Below are positions 15,884-23,773 of a DNA stretch of 23,881 nucleotides, in pieces. How positions within the stretch are numbered: the first letter of the stretch is position 1; every line of letters starts with the position of its first letter. Below the pieces are notes generated by a model that had not been told where the DNA came from, searched no databases, and worked only from the letters and a program-made list of their open reading frames with translations. Origin of the DNA: Thermohalobaculum sp039185235 (GTDB lineage: Bacteria > Pseudomonadota > Alphaproteobacteria > Rhodobacterales > Rhodobacteraceae); the NCBI GenBank assembly GCA_039185235.1, contig JBCDAS010000021.1, positions 1-23,881 of the forward strand. The letters are read 5' to 3'. Position numbers and translations under genes: made by a program.

Positions 15884-15940
15884 ATTACCGCTCCTTGTCG
15901 TTATCGAAGAGTTACGGAAAAACTACGAAAGAATGCACTT

Positions 15941-15972
15941 CCGAAAATGCAAAGTCTCTGCGCATTTTTCGG
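15941..15972 (-). terminator. Hairpin CCGAAAATGC/GCATTTTTCGG in lipocalin upstream region
   Basis: CCGAAAATGC at 15941-15950 pairs with GCATTTTTCGG at 15962-15972 with one bulged base and an 11-base loop. It lies 60 bases past the stop of the 354-residue membrane protein gene and 58 bases before the lipocalin start. It may end the upstream transcript, but no strong U run follows. Confidence 0.4.
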
Positions 15973-16031
15973 GGGCACCGCGCGGTCGATCAGGCCGCCA
16001 CCGCTTGATGACTGTGCTCTCTCCCACCTGT

Positions 16032-17096
16032 TCATCTGTCTGGTAACTCGCTGGCGATAGCTGCGATTATGAAAGCGACTGAGTTTCGAAGATCGGCCAA
16101 CAGCTCCTCCCGGGTTCCCTCATAACCTGAAGAGGCACCATCTACAGGATCATAGCCGCCCCGTTCTTTCGAGCGGACCAAGACATAGATCCTGTCTTCT
16201 AGTCGCCACCAGACGCGGCATTCCTGCAGGAGGCCCGGGTTCTCATCCGCCTCGACGCACAGCCTTCCCTCTTTCGCGTCTCCCATCACCCGGACGGTCG
16301 TTTTCTCGCCCTGTAGCTCGATGTCATTGAGCAGACGACTTACGGAATGCGCGTAGCTTGAGAATTCAATCGACCGTACCACCCGCCGCCGGATCGATGC
16401 GCAGACATCTTTTGGGAGCGTTGTCGGATCTGTGGCCGGGCAGAGCCGGTCTATATGAGGTTGCAAAGCATCCCGGTTCTTGTGACGGAGAGGAGAGAAG
16501 GAAAACGCGTTGACGGCTAGTGGCACCGATCCATTTGCGGTCAGACGACACAGGCTTGCTACATCTCTATTACCATAGGTTGTGTAGTCAAAAGACCATG
16601 CCGCCCGGTCTCCCACAGCGATTGTCCGACCCTTGGCATGTAGCTCAATCGGGATGTCGAATATGAGATGGCCTAGCTTTAAGTCGATCCTGGCTGCGCA
16701 CGCCGCATCAGGGATACCGTATCGATAGACCGCAGCGTAAGAAGAGAGAGCGCAGATGCTCGCGGCAACTGCCAAGGCAATGATGGGTGAGTATCCTCTT
16801 CCGTATGCCCGAAGCACACGCCTGACCCCCCAACGGAGAATCAAGCCCAGCAGAAAACCAACACCAAGATTGATCACGAGCACCCAAATCAAAACGAGCG
16901 TTCCGAGTGCACCATGTTGATCTGACGGGTCAGGTTCATGGAGCCAAACGGGCCCAAAGACGTATAGCGCCGCCGTGATGAGCAGCAGGAAGAAACGCCA
17001 GTAGTTTGAAACATTGAGACAAATTATGGCTACGGGCGGAAAAAAAGCCCAACTCATAATGAACCAAGGAACCAGCGTATCCGTATTCAGGGGCAT
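16032..17096 (-). CDS. Hypothetical four-helix membrane protein with large periplasmic domain
   Basis: A 354-residue protein that I cannot assign. Four predicted helices fall at about 12-28, 33-50, 64-87 and 103-123. A soluble domain of about 230 residues follows, with several Cys (DAACAAR, SLCRL, DRLCPAT, KDVCASI, GRLCVEA, LQECRVWW), pointing to a periplasmic disulfide-bonded domain. Codon use is visibly more AT-rich than in the carnitine genes on either side, hinting at transfer. The ATG at 17096 lies 18 bases after the BKACE stop but has no clear ribosome site; ATG codons further in (MSWAFF) are alternatives. Confidence 0.65.
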   Translation of the reverse strand: MPLNTDTLVPWFIMSWAFFPPVAIICLNVSNYWRFFLLLITAALYVFGPVWLHEPDPSDQHGALGTLVLIWVLVINLGVGFLLGLILRWGVRRVLRAYGRGYSPIIALAVAASICALSSYAAVYRYGIPDAACAARIDLKLGHLIFDIPIELHAKGRTIAVGDRAAWSFDYTTYGNRDVASLCRLTANGSVPLAVNAFSFSPLRHKNRDALQPHIDRLCPATDPTTLPKDVCASIRRRVVRSIEFSSYAHSVSRLLNDIELQGEKTTVRVMGDAKEGRLCVEADENPGLLQECRVWWRLEDRIYVLVRSKERGGYDPVDGASSGYEGTREELLADLRNSVAFIIAAIASELPDR

Positions 17097-17114
17097 CTGA
17101 CGAAAGCGATCTGA

Positions 17115-18023
17115 CTACATCGGTGCCCGTTTCTCGATACCCAGTTTGGCGCGGACTTGCTCGGGGCCAATGACCCTCGCGCCCATGTTCTCGATGATAT
17201 CGACGGCTTTCTCCACCAGTTGGTAGTTCTTCGCGAGAACGCCGCGGGAGAGGTAGAGGTTGTCCTCCAGCCCGACCCGCACATTGCCACCCGCGAGGAC
17301 GGCGGCGGCCACATAGGGCATCTCATTGCGCCCGATGGAAAACGCGCTGAATGTCCAGTCGCTCGGGACGTTGTTCACCATCGCCATGAAGGTGTTCATG
17401 TCATCCGGCGCGCCCCAGGGGATGCCCATGCAGAGCTGCACCAGGACCGGGTCCGGGATGATCCCGCGCTCGACCAGGTTCTTGGCGAGCCAGAGGTGGC
17501 CCGTATCGAACGCCTCGATCTCGATGCGCACCCCGCTTTCGACCATCATCCGCGCGCATTCCTCCAGCATTCCCGGCGTGTTGGCCATGATGTAGTCGGC
17601 CTCGGCAAAGTTCATGGTGCCGCAATCGAGGGTGCAGATCTCCGGGCGGCAGTTGATCACATGCTGGACCCGTTCGGCGGCGGAGATCATGTCCGTGCTG
17701 CTGGCCAGTGGCATGGGTGCGGAGGGCGGGCCCACGATGATATCGCCGCCCATCCCGGCGGTGAGGTTCAGGACGCAATCCGTGTCGCTGTCGCGCACCC
17801 GCTCGGTCACCTCGCGATAGAGGCTCAGATCGCGGGACGGCCTGCCGGTCTCGGGGTCCCGGACATGGCAGTGGACGACCGCAGCCCCCGCCTTGGCCGC
17901 CTCAATCGCGCTATTGGCGATCTGCTCGGGCGAGCGCGGGACCTCGGGCGACTTGTCCTGCGTGCCCCCCGACCCGGTGACGGCGCAGGTGATAAAGACC
18001 TCACGGTTCATGGCGAGCGGCAT
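17115..18023 (-). CDS. BKACE-family 3-dehydrocarnitine cleavage enzyme (3-keto-5-aminohexanoate cleavage-like)
   Basis: The 302-residue protein is a complete beta-keto acid cleavage enzyme with the family TIM-barrel layout. Zinc ligands are visible as His 51 and His 53 in VVHCHVRDP and Glu 253 in VGLEDNLYL. ITCAVTGSGG opens the protein, and QLCMGIPWGAPDD lies near 196-208. BKACE enzymes condense a beta-keto acid with acetyl-CoA, releasing acetoacetate and a new CoA ester. The nearby carnitine dehydrogenase-thioesterase and the divergent CdhR-like regulator point to 3-dehydrocarnitine as substrate and betainyl-CoA as product (CdhC role). The ATG at 18023 follows AGGAG at 7 bases. Pathway role is inferred from context. 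Confidence 0.87.
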   Translation of the reverse strand: MPLAMNREVFITCAVTGSGGTQDKSPEVPRSPEQIANSAIEAAKAGAAVVHCHVRDPETGRPSRDLSLYREVTERVRDSDTDCVLNLTAGMGGDIIVGPPSAPMPLASSTDMISAAERVQHVINCRPEICTLDCGTMNFAEADYIMANTPGMLEECARMMVESGVRIEIEAFDTGHLWLAKNLVERGIIPDPVLVQLCMGIPWGAPDDMNTFMAMVNNVPSDWTFSAFSIGRNEMPYVAAAVLAGGNVRVGLEDNLYLSRGVLAKNYQLVEKAVDIIENMGARVIGPEQVRAKLGIEKRAPM

Positions 18024-18116
18024 GGCGATTCTCCTTCAGCGGCTAACATAACGCTTGCGCCTGTTGCGCAGCCCATGCTTTGCTATTTCGGAGAAATTCT
18101 TTGCAAAAAGCGAGAA
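18024..18116. promoter_or_regulatory. Divergent promoter region of the carnitine genes
   Basis: This 93-base spacer separates the BKACE gene from the divergent regulator. It contains a direct repeat TTGCGC at 18055-18060 and 18064-18069, spaced 9 bases start to start, with TGCGCA palindromic at the second copy. It is a plausible AraC-type activator site, not a proven one. Confidence 0.35.
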
Positions 18117-19067
18117 ATGTTCGATCCTGACCCCTCTGTATTAGAGATCGAAGTGCTGGTCGCGCCGGAGACGACCTTGATGCTCTTTGCCTCGATTGTC
18201 GAGCCTCTGAGGGCCGCGAACCGCACCCTGGGTCGGCGGATTTACCGGTGGCGGATGAGCTCATTTGACGGCGCGCCGGTGGAGACGGCGTCGGGTGTCA
18301 CGATCCCCGTTGCAGGCCCGTTCCGCGCCGAGGGGACGGCGCCGCTATTCGTCGCGGCGAGCTATCATCCTGAGGATCATCTGACATCCGACATCCAGCG
18401 TCGCCTCGGCCAGGCGGCGAGCACCCGGCCGATGATTGGCGCGGTTGAGGCGGGGACTTGGTTCATCGCTCATGCCGGGCTCCTGAACGGCTATCGCGCG
18501 ACCACCCATTGGGAGGATCTGGACGCCTTTGCCAGCCGATTCCCCGAGATCGAGGTTGTTGGGCGGCGCTTCCTCCGCGATCGCAATCGGTTCACCAGTG
18601 CGGGATCCGGTCCAACGCTGGACTTGATGATCGATCTCATCCGCACGCGGCAGGGAGAGGCGCGGGCTCTGGACGTTGCACGCCTGCTCAACTACGAGCC
18701 CGGCCTGGACCAGCCCTGGAAGAGCGTCACCCGCCCGGGAATCCGCGACCCGAAAGTCGCGCGCGCCGTTTGGTTGATGGATGAAACCCTTGATGAGCCC
18801 GTTTCGGTTGCCGAGATCGCCCGGCAGACAGGCCTGAGCACCCGCCAGCTCCAAGCGCGATTTCAGACGGACTTGGGAGCGGGGCCCAAGGCGCATTACC
18901 TGGGCCTGCGCCTTGGTGCGGCACGGCGCCTCTTGATCGAAACACGAGAGCCCGTCGTGGATATAGCCGCAGCCACCGGGTTCTCCTCACCAGCCGTCTT
19001 CTCCCGTGCCTATCGCCGCCAGCACGGAGAAAGCCCCTCGGAAACACGGGCTCAAGTCATGAAGTAA
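18117..19067 (+). CDS. GlxA/CdhR-type AraC-family regulator of carnitine catabolism
   Basis: The 316-residue protein has an N-terminal DJ-1/PfpI (class I glutamine amidotransferase-like) domain, about residues 8-185 (EIEVLVAPETTLMLFASIVE; VEAGTWFIAHAGLLNGYRAT). A C-terminal AraC DNA-binding domain fills the last 100 residues (VSVAEIARQTGLSTRQLQAR; VVDIAAATGFSSPAVFSRAY). CdhR of Pseudomonas, the carnitine-responsive activator, has this architecture. Divergence from the BKACE gene supports that role. The ATG at 18117 starts at the family position; an ATG at 18075 would add 14 residues (LCYFGEILCKK), and the open frame further upstream to 17157 is only the shadow of the BKACE gene. Confidence 0.87.
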   Translation: MFDPDPSVLEIEVLVAPETTLMLFASIVEPLRAANRTLGRRIYRWRMSSFDGAPVETASGVTIPVAGPFRAEGTAPLFVAASYHPEDHLTSDIQRRLGQAASTRPMIGAVEAGTWFIAHAGLLNGYRATTHWEDLDAFASRFPEIEVVGRRFLRDRNRFTSAGSGPTLDLMIDLIRTRQGEARALDVARLLNYEPGLDQPWKSVTRPGIRDPKVARAVWLMDETLDEPVSVAEIARQTGLSTRQLQARFQTDLGAGPKAHYLGLRLGAARRLLIETREPVVDIAAATGFSSPAVFSRAYRRQHGESPSETRAQVMK

Positions 19068-19109
19068 TCCTTCGCAAAGAGCCAGGGCACTTCATAAAAA
19101 CAACGAGAG

Positions 19110-19123
19110 CTGATAACGATCAG
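19110..19123. promoter_or_regulatory. Short palindrome before the 74-residue gene
   Basis: CTGAT AACG ATCAG forms a 5-bp inverted repeat ending 2 bases before the ATG at 19126. It could be an operator or mask the start. It may be chance at this length. Confidence 0.2.
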
Positions 19124-19125
19124 TT

Positions 19126-19350
19126 ATGCCAAAACTGGATCGCGGTCGCCTTAATGGCTTGTACGGTATGAGTAGTTTCACAGCGGTAGAATTGTACTGC
19201 CTTGCCGATGAGCTAGAAGCACAGATCTCAGATCCCTCAAATCTTGATGACCCTCGCTATCTGAAAAGGTGGGCTGGAAAGCTACGTCGATTGGCAGCTC
19301 AGAAAGAAAAATCACTTGAACACAAGCATGGTCAACGACCTGGGTCTTGA
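19126..19350 (+). CDS. Small hypothetical helical protein (74 residues)
   Basis: A 74-residue frame not recognised as a family. After a short N-terminus it reads as amphipathic helix: FTAVELYCLADELEAQI, then RYLKRWAGKLRRLAAQKEKS. It ends in a basic tail. An inner ATG at 19168 (MSSFTAVELY) is an alternative start; neither has a strong ribosome site. Codon use is less GC-biased than in neighbours. It sits alone between the regulator and the tRNA-editing gene. Confidence 0.45.
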   Translation: MPKLDRGRLNGLYGMSSFTAVELYCLADELEAQISDPSNLDDPRYLKRWAGKLRRLAAQKEKSLEHKHGQRPGS

Positions 19351-19466
19351 GCGGGTGATTGCCACATCGCCATGACGACAAATATAGACAGGAATCCACC
19401 ACTTTACCCGCCCACAGAGAGCAAGAGGCCCTTGTCCTCGCCGTGCATCCTCTTAGCTTGCAGCCC

Positions 19467-20018
19467 ATGAACGACACCGCGACGGCCCCGAAGGCGGGCG
19501 AGGCCGAACTCTATCAGATGTTCCAAGAGCACGGCATCGCTTGGACCCATCACACCCATCCTCCGCTGCATACGGTGGAGGAGAGCAAGGCCCTGCGCGG
19601 GGATCTGCCAGGGGCGCATGTGAAGAACATGTTTCTCAAAGACAAGAAAGGGCAGCTCTGGCTGGTGACCTGTCTCGAGCATCGCAAGATCCGCATCCGC
19701 GATCTGGAGAAGCAGATCGGCGCTCCAAAAGCGAGTTTCGGCAAGCCGGACTTGTTGTGGGAGGCGTTGGGCATCCGGCCGGGTGCGGTCTCACCTTTTG
19801 GTGTGATCAACGATCCAGGGCATCGGGTGAAAGTGATCCTCGATCAGCAGATGATGGATGCGGAGATCATCAACGCCCATCCTCTGCACAACGAGGCGAC
19901 GACCGCAGTCTCCAGCACAGACCTCATGCGAGTGTTTGAGATAACGGGCCACCCGCCCCAAATTGTCGATTTCGACGCATTAGAGGCGCTGGAACGGGCA
20001 AGAGAAGAAGCTCAGTAA
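19467..20018 (+). CDS. ProXp-ala-type (PrdX/YbaK domain) Ala-tRNA(Pro) deacylase
   Basis: The 183-residue protein is a free-standing YbaK/prolyl-tRNA-synthetase-associated domain. Landmarks are HTHPPLHTVEE near 29-39, HVKNMFLKDKKGQLWLVT at 51-68 with the conserved Lys 53, LGIRPGAVSPFGVIND at 101-116, and HPLHNEATTAVSSTDL at 138-153. ProXp-ala proteins hydrolyse alanine wrongly attached to tRNA(Pro), protecting translation fidelity where prolyl-tRNA synthetase lacks its own editing. The start at 19467 is chosen by family length; the frame is open to 19359 but that part is not conserved-looking, and no good ribosome site marks either. Confidence 0.83.
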   Translation: MNDTATAPKAGEAELYQMFQEHGIAWTHHTHPPLHTVEESKALRGDLPGAHVKNMFLKDKKGQLWLVTCLEHRKIRIRDLEKQIGAPKASFGKPDLLWEALGIRPGAVSPFGVINDPGHRVKVILDQQMMDAEIINAHPLHNEATTAVSSTDLMRVFEITGHPPQIVDFDALEALERAREEAQ

Positions 20019-20020
20019 TT

Positions 20021-20066
20021 GCAGCACCGGAGAGAACCCCGTAAGCGGGGCGCCGGACCCTGCTGC
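20021..20066 (+). ncRNA. Nested stem leader upstream of cnoX (glycine-aptamer-like core)
   Basis: Three coaxial stems can form. The outer is GCAGCA (20021-20026) with TGCTGC (20061-20066), the middle CCGG (20027-20030) with CCGG (20053-20056), and the inner CCCCG (20037-20041) with CGGGG (20046-20050) around TAAG. The outer stem ends directly at the GGAGGA ribosome site of the next gene. The run GGAGAGA, then a hairpin, then GCGCCGGA resembles the 5' half of a glycine riboswitch aptamer, but the conserved GAAGGAGCAA-type segment is absent. It may be a terminator between genes, a translation-control element or a degenerate aptamer. Confidence 0.4.
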
Positions 20067-20077
20067 GGAGGAAACGA

Positions 20078-20977
20078 ATGATGGACCTGGGCGGACAGAC
20101 GAATACGGCCGATCTGATCAAGGACGGCACGGATGCGACCTTTATGGCGGATGTGATCGAGGCCTCACGCGAGGTTCCTGTGATCGTTGATTTCTGGGCG
20201 CCTTGGTGTGGCCCCTGCAAGACCCTGACCCCGACGCTGGAGGAGGCCGTGCGCCAAGCGGGCGGCAAGGTGAAGCTGGTCAAGGTCAATGTTGACGAGA
20301 ACCAGATGGTGGCCGGGCAGTTGCGGGTGCAGTCCATCCCCTCGGTCTTTGGCTTTGTCGATGGCCAGCCCGTAGATGCGTTCATGGGCGCGGTCCCGGC
20401 CTCGGAGGCACAGGCTTTCATCAAGAAGCTGGTCGATTTGGCTGGTGGTGGCGGCCTTGCGGAAGCGTTGGATGCCGCTGAGCAGATGCTCGACGAAGGT
20501 CAGATCGACGATGCAACGCAAGTTTTTGCGGCGGTTATTCAGCAGGATCCCGCACAGCCGCGCGCCTATGCCGGTCTCGCCCGGGCACAACTGATCAACG
20601 AGGATCTGGAAGGGGCGAAGGCGGTTGTGGATCAGGTTCCTGAGGAACTGGCCCAAGATCCTGCGATCACCGCCATCCGCTCGGCGATTGAATTGCAGGA
20701 ACAGGCGGCTGGCGCAGGTGAGGAAGATGAACTCCGCGCCCAGGTCGAGGCTGATCCGGACAATCACCAGCTCCGCTTTGATCTTGCGGTTGCAATGATG
20801 GGCAAGGGCGACAACGAGGGCGCCGTTGAGCAACTGCTCGAGCTGTTTCGCCGGGATCGCGAGTGGAATGACGCGGCCGCCAAAGAGCAGCTCTTTAAAC
20901 TGTTCGAAAGCCTCGGGCCCAAGGATCCGCTGGCACAAAGCGGCCGCCGCCGCCTTTCTTCGATGATCTTCGCGTAA
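20078..20977 (+). CDS. cnoX: CnoX-type thioredoxin-TPR co-chaperone (YbbN family)
   Basis: The 299-residue protein has a thioredoxin domain at about 12-125 with the active site WCGPC (Cys 44, Cys 47) and cis-Pro in QSIPSVFGF. A TPR-rich C-terminal half follows (AEQMLDEGQIDDATQVFAAV; DLAVAMMGKGDNEGAVEQLL). This is the YbbN/CnoX family, holdases that protect proteins from oxidation and hand them to GroEL or DnaK. Unlike E. coli CnoX, but like that of Caulobacter, this one keeps both redox cysteines. The ribosome site GGAGGAAACGA sets the ATG at 20078 (a second ATG follows immediately). A 10-base gap leads to the LON-domain gene, implying an operon. Confidence 0.9.
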   Translation: MMDLGGQTNTADLIKDGTDATFMADVIEASREVPVIVDFWAPWCGPCKTLTPTLEEAVRQAGGKVKLVKVNVDENQMVAGQLRVQSIPSVFGFVDGQPVDAFMGAVPASEAQAFIKKLVDLAGGGGLAEALDAAEQMLDEGQIDDATQVFAAVIQQDPAQPRAYAGLARAQLINEDLEGAKAVVDQVPEELAQDPAITAIRSAIELQEQAAGAGEEDELRAQVEADPDNHQLRFDLAVAMMGKGDNEGAVEQLLELFRRDREWNDAAAKEQLFKLFESLGPKDPLAQSGRRRLSSMIFA

Positions 20978-20987
20978 AGGAGCCCGC

Positions 20988-21638
20988 ATGGCCCGCCGCT
21001 TCGCCCCCGCCGATCTGCCAGAGGTTGTCCCGGTCTTTCCGCTACCGGGTGCGCTATTGCTCCCCCGGGGGCGGCTGCCGCTGAATATCTTCGAGCCACG
21101 CTATCTGGCGATGCTGGATGACACTCTGCGCTCGGATCACCGGTTGATCGGCATGGTCCAACCGATGGAGAGCGATGAGAGCCCGCCAAAGCTGCACCAA
21201 ATCGGCTGTGCGGGCCGGGTGACCTCGTTGAGCGAGACCGAGGACGGGCGCTATCTGATCGCACTCTCAGGCGTTTGTCGGTTCCGCATCAAGGCGGAGC
21301 GCGATGGGTTCACCCCCTACCGCCGCGTGCGCGCGGATTGGTCTGACTTCCACGATGACTTGGCCGGGAGCGAGGATGACCAGGCATTTGACCGCAAGTC
21401 TTTCTTCGAAGTCCTCAAGCGGTATTTTGAAGCATCTAGCCTGTCATCGGATTGGGACAGTTTGGAGACGGCAGAGACCGAGCTCTTGATCACCTCCCTC
21501 TCCATGATGTGTCCTTTTGAGGTCGAGGAGAAGCAGGCGCTCCTAGAGGCGCCCAACCTCAAGGACCGGCGCGAGACGCTGGAGGCGTTGATGCGCTTCG
21601 CCATCGCCTCCGGTGGCGGCCAGGGCCAGGTGCAGTGA
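20988..21638 (+). CDS. LON substrate-binding domain protein
   Basis: The 216-residue protein consists of a single Lon N-terminal (LON-SBD, PF02190) domain without ATPase or protease parts. Typical signs are VVPVFPLPGALLLPRGRLPL at 13-32, NIFEPRYLAMLDD following, and the GxAGRV-like CAGRVTSLSETEDGRYLIAL. Stand-alone LON-domain proteins are widespread in alphaproteobacteria and their role is not established; substrate recognition or proteostasis is presumed. AAAGGAG lies a few bases before the ATG. Its stop overlaps the next gene's GTG. Position after cnoX fits a proteostasis operon. Confidence 0.87.
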   Translation: MARRFAPADLPEVVPVFPLPGALLLPRGRLPLNIFEPRYLAMLDDTLRSDHRLIGMVQPMESDESPPKLHQIGCAGRVTSLSETEDGRYLIALSGVCRFRIKAERDGFTPYRRVRADWSDFHDDLAGSEDDQAFDRKSFFEVLKRYFEASSLSSDWDSLETAETELLITSLSMMCPFEVEEKQALLEAPNLKDRRETLEALMRFAIASGGGQGQVQ

Positions 21639-21835
21639 GCGAACCTGCTGATGAAAAGCCCGAATGGTTAAGCGGCAAGCTGGTCGAAGTTCTGACCTGT
21701 CCCGCCACTGGCGGAAAGCTGGAATATGACCGCGAGAACGCCGAGCTGATCTCGCGACGCGCCAATCTCGCTTATCCGATCCGGTCCGGCATTCCGATCA
21801 TGCTGATCGACGAGGCCCGCCCGCTCGACCCGTGA
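21635..21835 (+). CDS. Trm112-like / UPF0434 small protein
   Basis: The 66-residue protein matches the bacterial Trm112-like family: LVEVLTCPATGGKLEYD at residues 16-32, then RRANLAYPIRSGIPIMLIDE at 41-60. The usual CPxC zinc knuckle is reduced here to a single Cys, so metal binding is doubtful. Eukaryotic and archaeal Trm112 activates partner methyltransferases; bacterial forms are less known. The GTG start overlaps the LON gene stop by 4 bases. Its last 38 bases overlap the 3' end of a convergent methyltransferase gene. Confidence 0.85.
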   Translation: MSEPADEKPEWLSGKLVEVLTCPATGGKLEYDRENAELISRRANLAYPIRSGIPIMLIDEARPLDP

Positions 21836-22496
21836 TCACCGCAAACATGCCCCGCTGCCACGAGCAGTGGACCTCGGCGAACCCTGCGTCGCGGAGCCAG
21901 CCGAGTTGGGTCTCCAAAGGCGCGCATTTGTCGTGGCGCATCCGATCAATGGCGGCAGCGATCATGTCCTCAGTCGCACCCAGGGCGCGGACCTCTCTGT
22001 GCCAGGTGTCTTTAAAGAGTGCTGTGCCCGCTGCTGTGTCACCGGCGATCTGCTCGGCATTCACGAAGACGCCGCCGGGGCGGAGCACCTGGTGGATCCG
22101 CCGGTAAGTCGCGGCTTTGTCCTGGTCGGTCAGATGGTGGATCGACAGGGCTGAGATCACCGCGTCGAACGGACCCTCGGGCAAACCCTCGGCGGTGTCC
22201 TTGACCACGATCTCGGGCACTGCAACGCCCATAGAGGCGAACCGCGCTTGTGCTTCTGCCAGCATGCCTTCGGCCAGATCGGTCAGCACGAACTCCGTTT
22301 CCGGCCAATGGGCTGAGACGAGAGCCGCAAAGAGGCCGGTGCCCGCGCCAATGTCGAGAACCCGCGCGCCCGGATCCAACGCGCCGACCGCTGCAATCGC
22401 CGCCCCGTAGAAATCGTCAAACCCGGGCACCAGCATCCGCCGGCCTGCATCATAGGTGGTGGCCGCTTGATCAAAGGCGGCGCCGATCTCGCTCAT
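21798..22496 (-). CDS. Class I SAM-dependent methyltransferase
   Basis: The 232-residue protein is a single-domain methyltransferase. Motif I is RVLDIGAGTGLFAAL at about 44-58, motif II LTDLAEGMLAEAQ, motif IV DAVISALSIHHL, and motif post-I VLRPGGVFVNAEQI. A typical BioC/UbiE-like fold is indicated, but the substrate cannot be read. The ATG at 22496 overlaps the hydroxylase stop (ATGA), so it is coupled to that gene; a link to ubiquinone or small-molecule methylation is possible. The 3' end runs 38 bases into the Trm112-like gene on the other strand. Confidence 0.83.
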   Translation of the reverse strand: MSEIGAAFDQAATTYDAGRRMLVPGFDDFYGAAIAAVGALDPGARVLDIGAGTGLFAALVSAHWPETEFVLTDLAEGMLAEAQARFASMGVAVPEIVVKDTAEGLPEGPFDAVISALSIHHLTDQDKAATYRRIHQVLRPGGVFVNAEQIAGDTAAGTALFKDTWHREVRALGATEDMIAAAIDRMRHDKCAPLETQLGWLRDAGFAEVHCSWQRGMFAVITGRAGGPRRSA

Positions 22497-23701
22497 AGGG
22501 TCTGGCCACGCAGCAGCCGGGGCACCTCGCCCGAAACCCCAATCGCCTCGCGCATAAAACCGCGCCGCGCCGTGCCTAGCGCGTCGACCGCTCTGAGCCC
22601 CGCTTGGCGCACCGTGGAGAGCACGCGGCTCCGGTTCGAGAACAGCTGGTTCAGAGCATCCATCCCCAGCGCCATCGAGGTCGCATCGAACCGGCGCCAC
22701 TGCTGGTAGCGGCTCAGAACGGTCAGCTTGCCAATATCCTCGCCCAACCGTGAGGCATCGGTCAGCACTTCGGCCAAGGCCGCAATGTCGCGCAGCCCCA
22801 TATTCATGCCCTGGCCCGCAATCGGGTGCACGCCATGGGCCGCATCGCCGACCAAGGCCAAGCGATCGGCTGCATAGGCGGTGGCCAGGGACAGATCCAG
22901 CGGATAGGCCCAGCGTTTGCCGATCAGCTCGATCTGGCCAAGGCGCCCTCCGATCCGGTGCGCAATCTCCTCGGTGAATGCACCATCGGGCAGAGCCGAG
23001 AGCCGTTCTGCCGCGGCGCGGCGCTCGGACCAGACCAGCGAGGAGCGATTGCCGGTCAGGGGCAAAACCGCAAACGGCCCACCTGGGAAGAAACTCTGAT
23101 GCGCCAGACCGTTATGCGGCCGTTCATGCGCGATGGCGTTCACCAGCCCGGTCTGTTCATAGCGCCAGCCGACCTGACTGATCCCGGCCATGCGGCCCAG
23201 ACCCGAGCGTCGTCCATCTGCGGCGACAACCAGATCCGCGTTCAACACTTTGCCGTCGCTCAGCGTCAGCGCGGCGCCATAAGTATCGCGCGCCATGCCT
23301 TCGACGCTAACCGGCGCAAAATCTGCGATGTCTGCTTCACTCAATGCATCAAGCAAAGCGCGGCGCAGGAACCGATCCTCGAGGATCCAGCCAAAGCGGC
23401 CCTCATCTAGCTCCTTCGGGTCGAAGTGGAGAAGTGGGTCCGGGGCTGTGCCCTCCGAGACATGGATATCTGTGATCGGCTGAGCCTCACCCGCCACCGT
23501 GTCCCAGATCCCAAGCGTCGCCAGCAACCGTTGCGAACCGAGCGCAATCGCATAGGCGCGTCCATCGAAATCATCGGCGGCGCGCGTCTCCACGGGCTTT
23601 GCATCTAGGACAACCGCCTCGATGCTCGCGCTTTTCAGCGCCAAGGCCAAAGCAGGGCCGATCAAGCCTCCGCCGACAATCGCAACCTGAGTTCTCTCCA
23701 T
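22493..23701 (-). CDS. UbiH/UbiF/COQ6-family FAD-dependent hydroxylase
   Basis: The 402-residue protein has the flavoprotein monooxygenase layout: the N-terminal dinucleotide motif VAIVGGGLIGPALALAL at about 6-22, the central LVVAADGRRSGLGRMAGI, and the second FAD motif ALVGDAAHGVHPIAGQGMNM near 285-305. Members hydroxylate the ubiquinone ring precursors. Which ring position this one uses cannot be told from sequence alone. The ATG at 23701 is chosen because the Rossmann motif starts a few residues later; the longer frame to 23788 is not supported. It is divergent from an amidase and is followed by a coupled methyltransferase gene. Confidence 0.88.
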   Translation of the reverse strand: MERTQVAIVGGGLIGPALALALKSASIEAVVLDAKPVETRAADDFDGRAYAIALGSQRLLATLGIWDTVAGEAQPITDIHVSEGTAPDPLLHFDPKELDEGRFGWILEDRFLRRALLDALSEADIADFAPVSVEGMARDTYGAALTLSDGKVLNADLVVAADGRRSGLGRMAGISQVGWRYEQTGLVNAIAHERPHNGLAHQSFFPGGPFAVLPLTGNRSSLVWSERRAAAERLSALPDGAFTEEIAHRIGGRLGQIELIGKRWAYPLDLSLATAYAADRLALVGDAAHGVHPIAGQGMNMGLRDIAALAEVLTDASRLGEDIGKLTVLSRYQQWRRFDATSMALGMDALNQLFSNRSRVLSTVRQAGLRAVDALGTARRGFMREAIGVSGEVPRLLRGQTL

Positions 23702-23773
23702 GGGCTTTACTATTGGCGCCCCCTCGCTGAATGTCCAACTCAGACTGTGCGACCAATCGGCGGGGGAGATCCA

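Noticed and set aside
17157..18116. N-terminal extension of the GlxA/CdhR-type regulator
   Set aside because: This part of the frame is antisense to the BKACE gene and reads as His/Asp/Arg-rich shadow sequence; the regulator starts at 18117 or 18075.
20021..20066. A true glycine riboswitch
   Set aside because: Only the GGAGAGA-hairpin-GCGCCG part matches; the GAAGGAGCAA-like core and the second aptamer are absent, so it is kept only as a structured leader.
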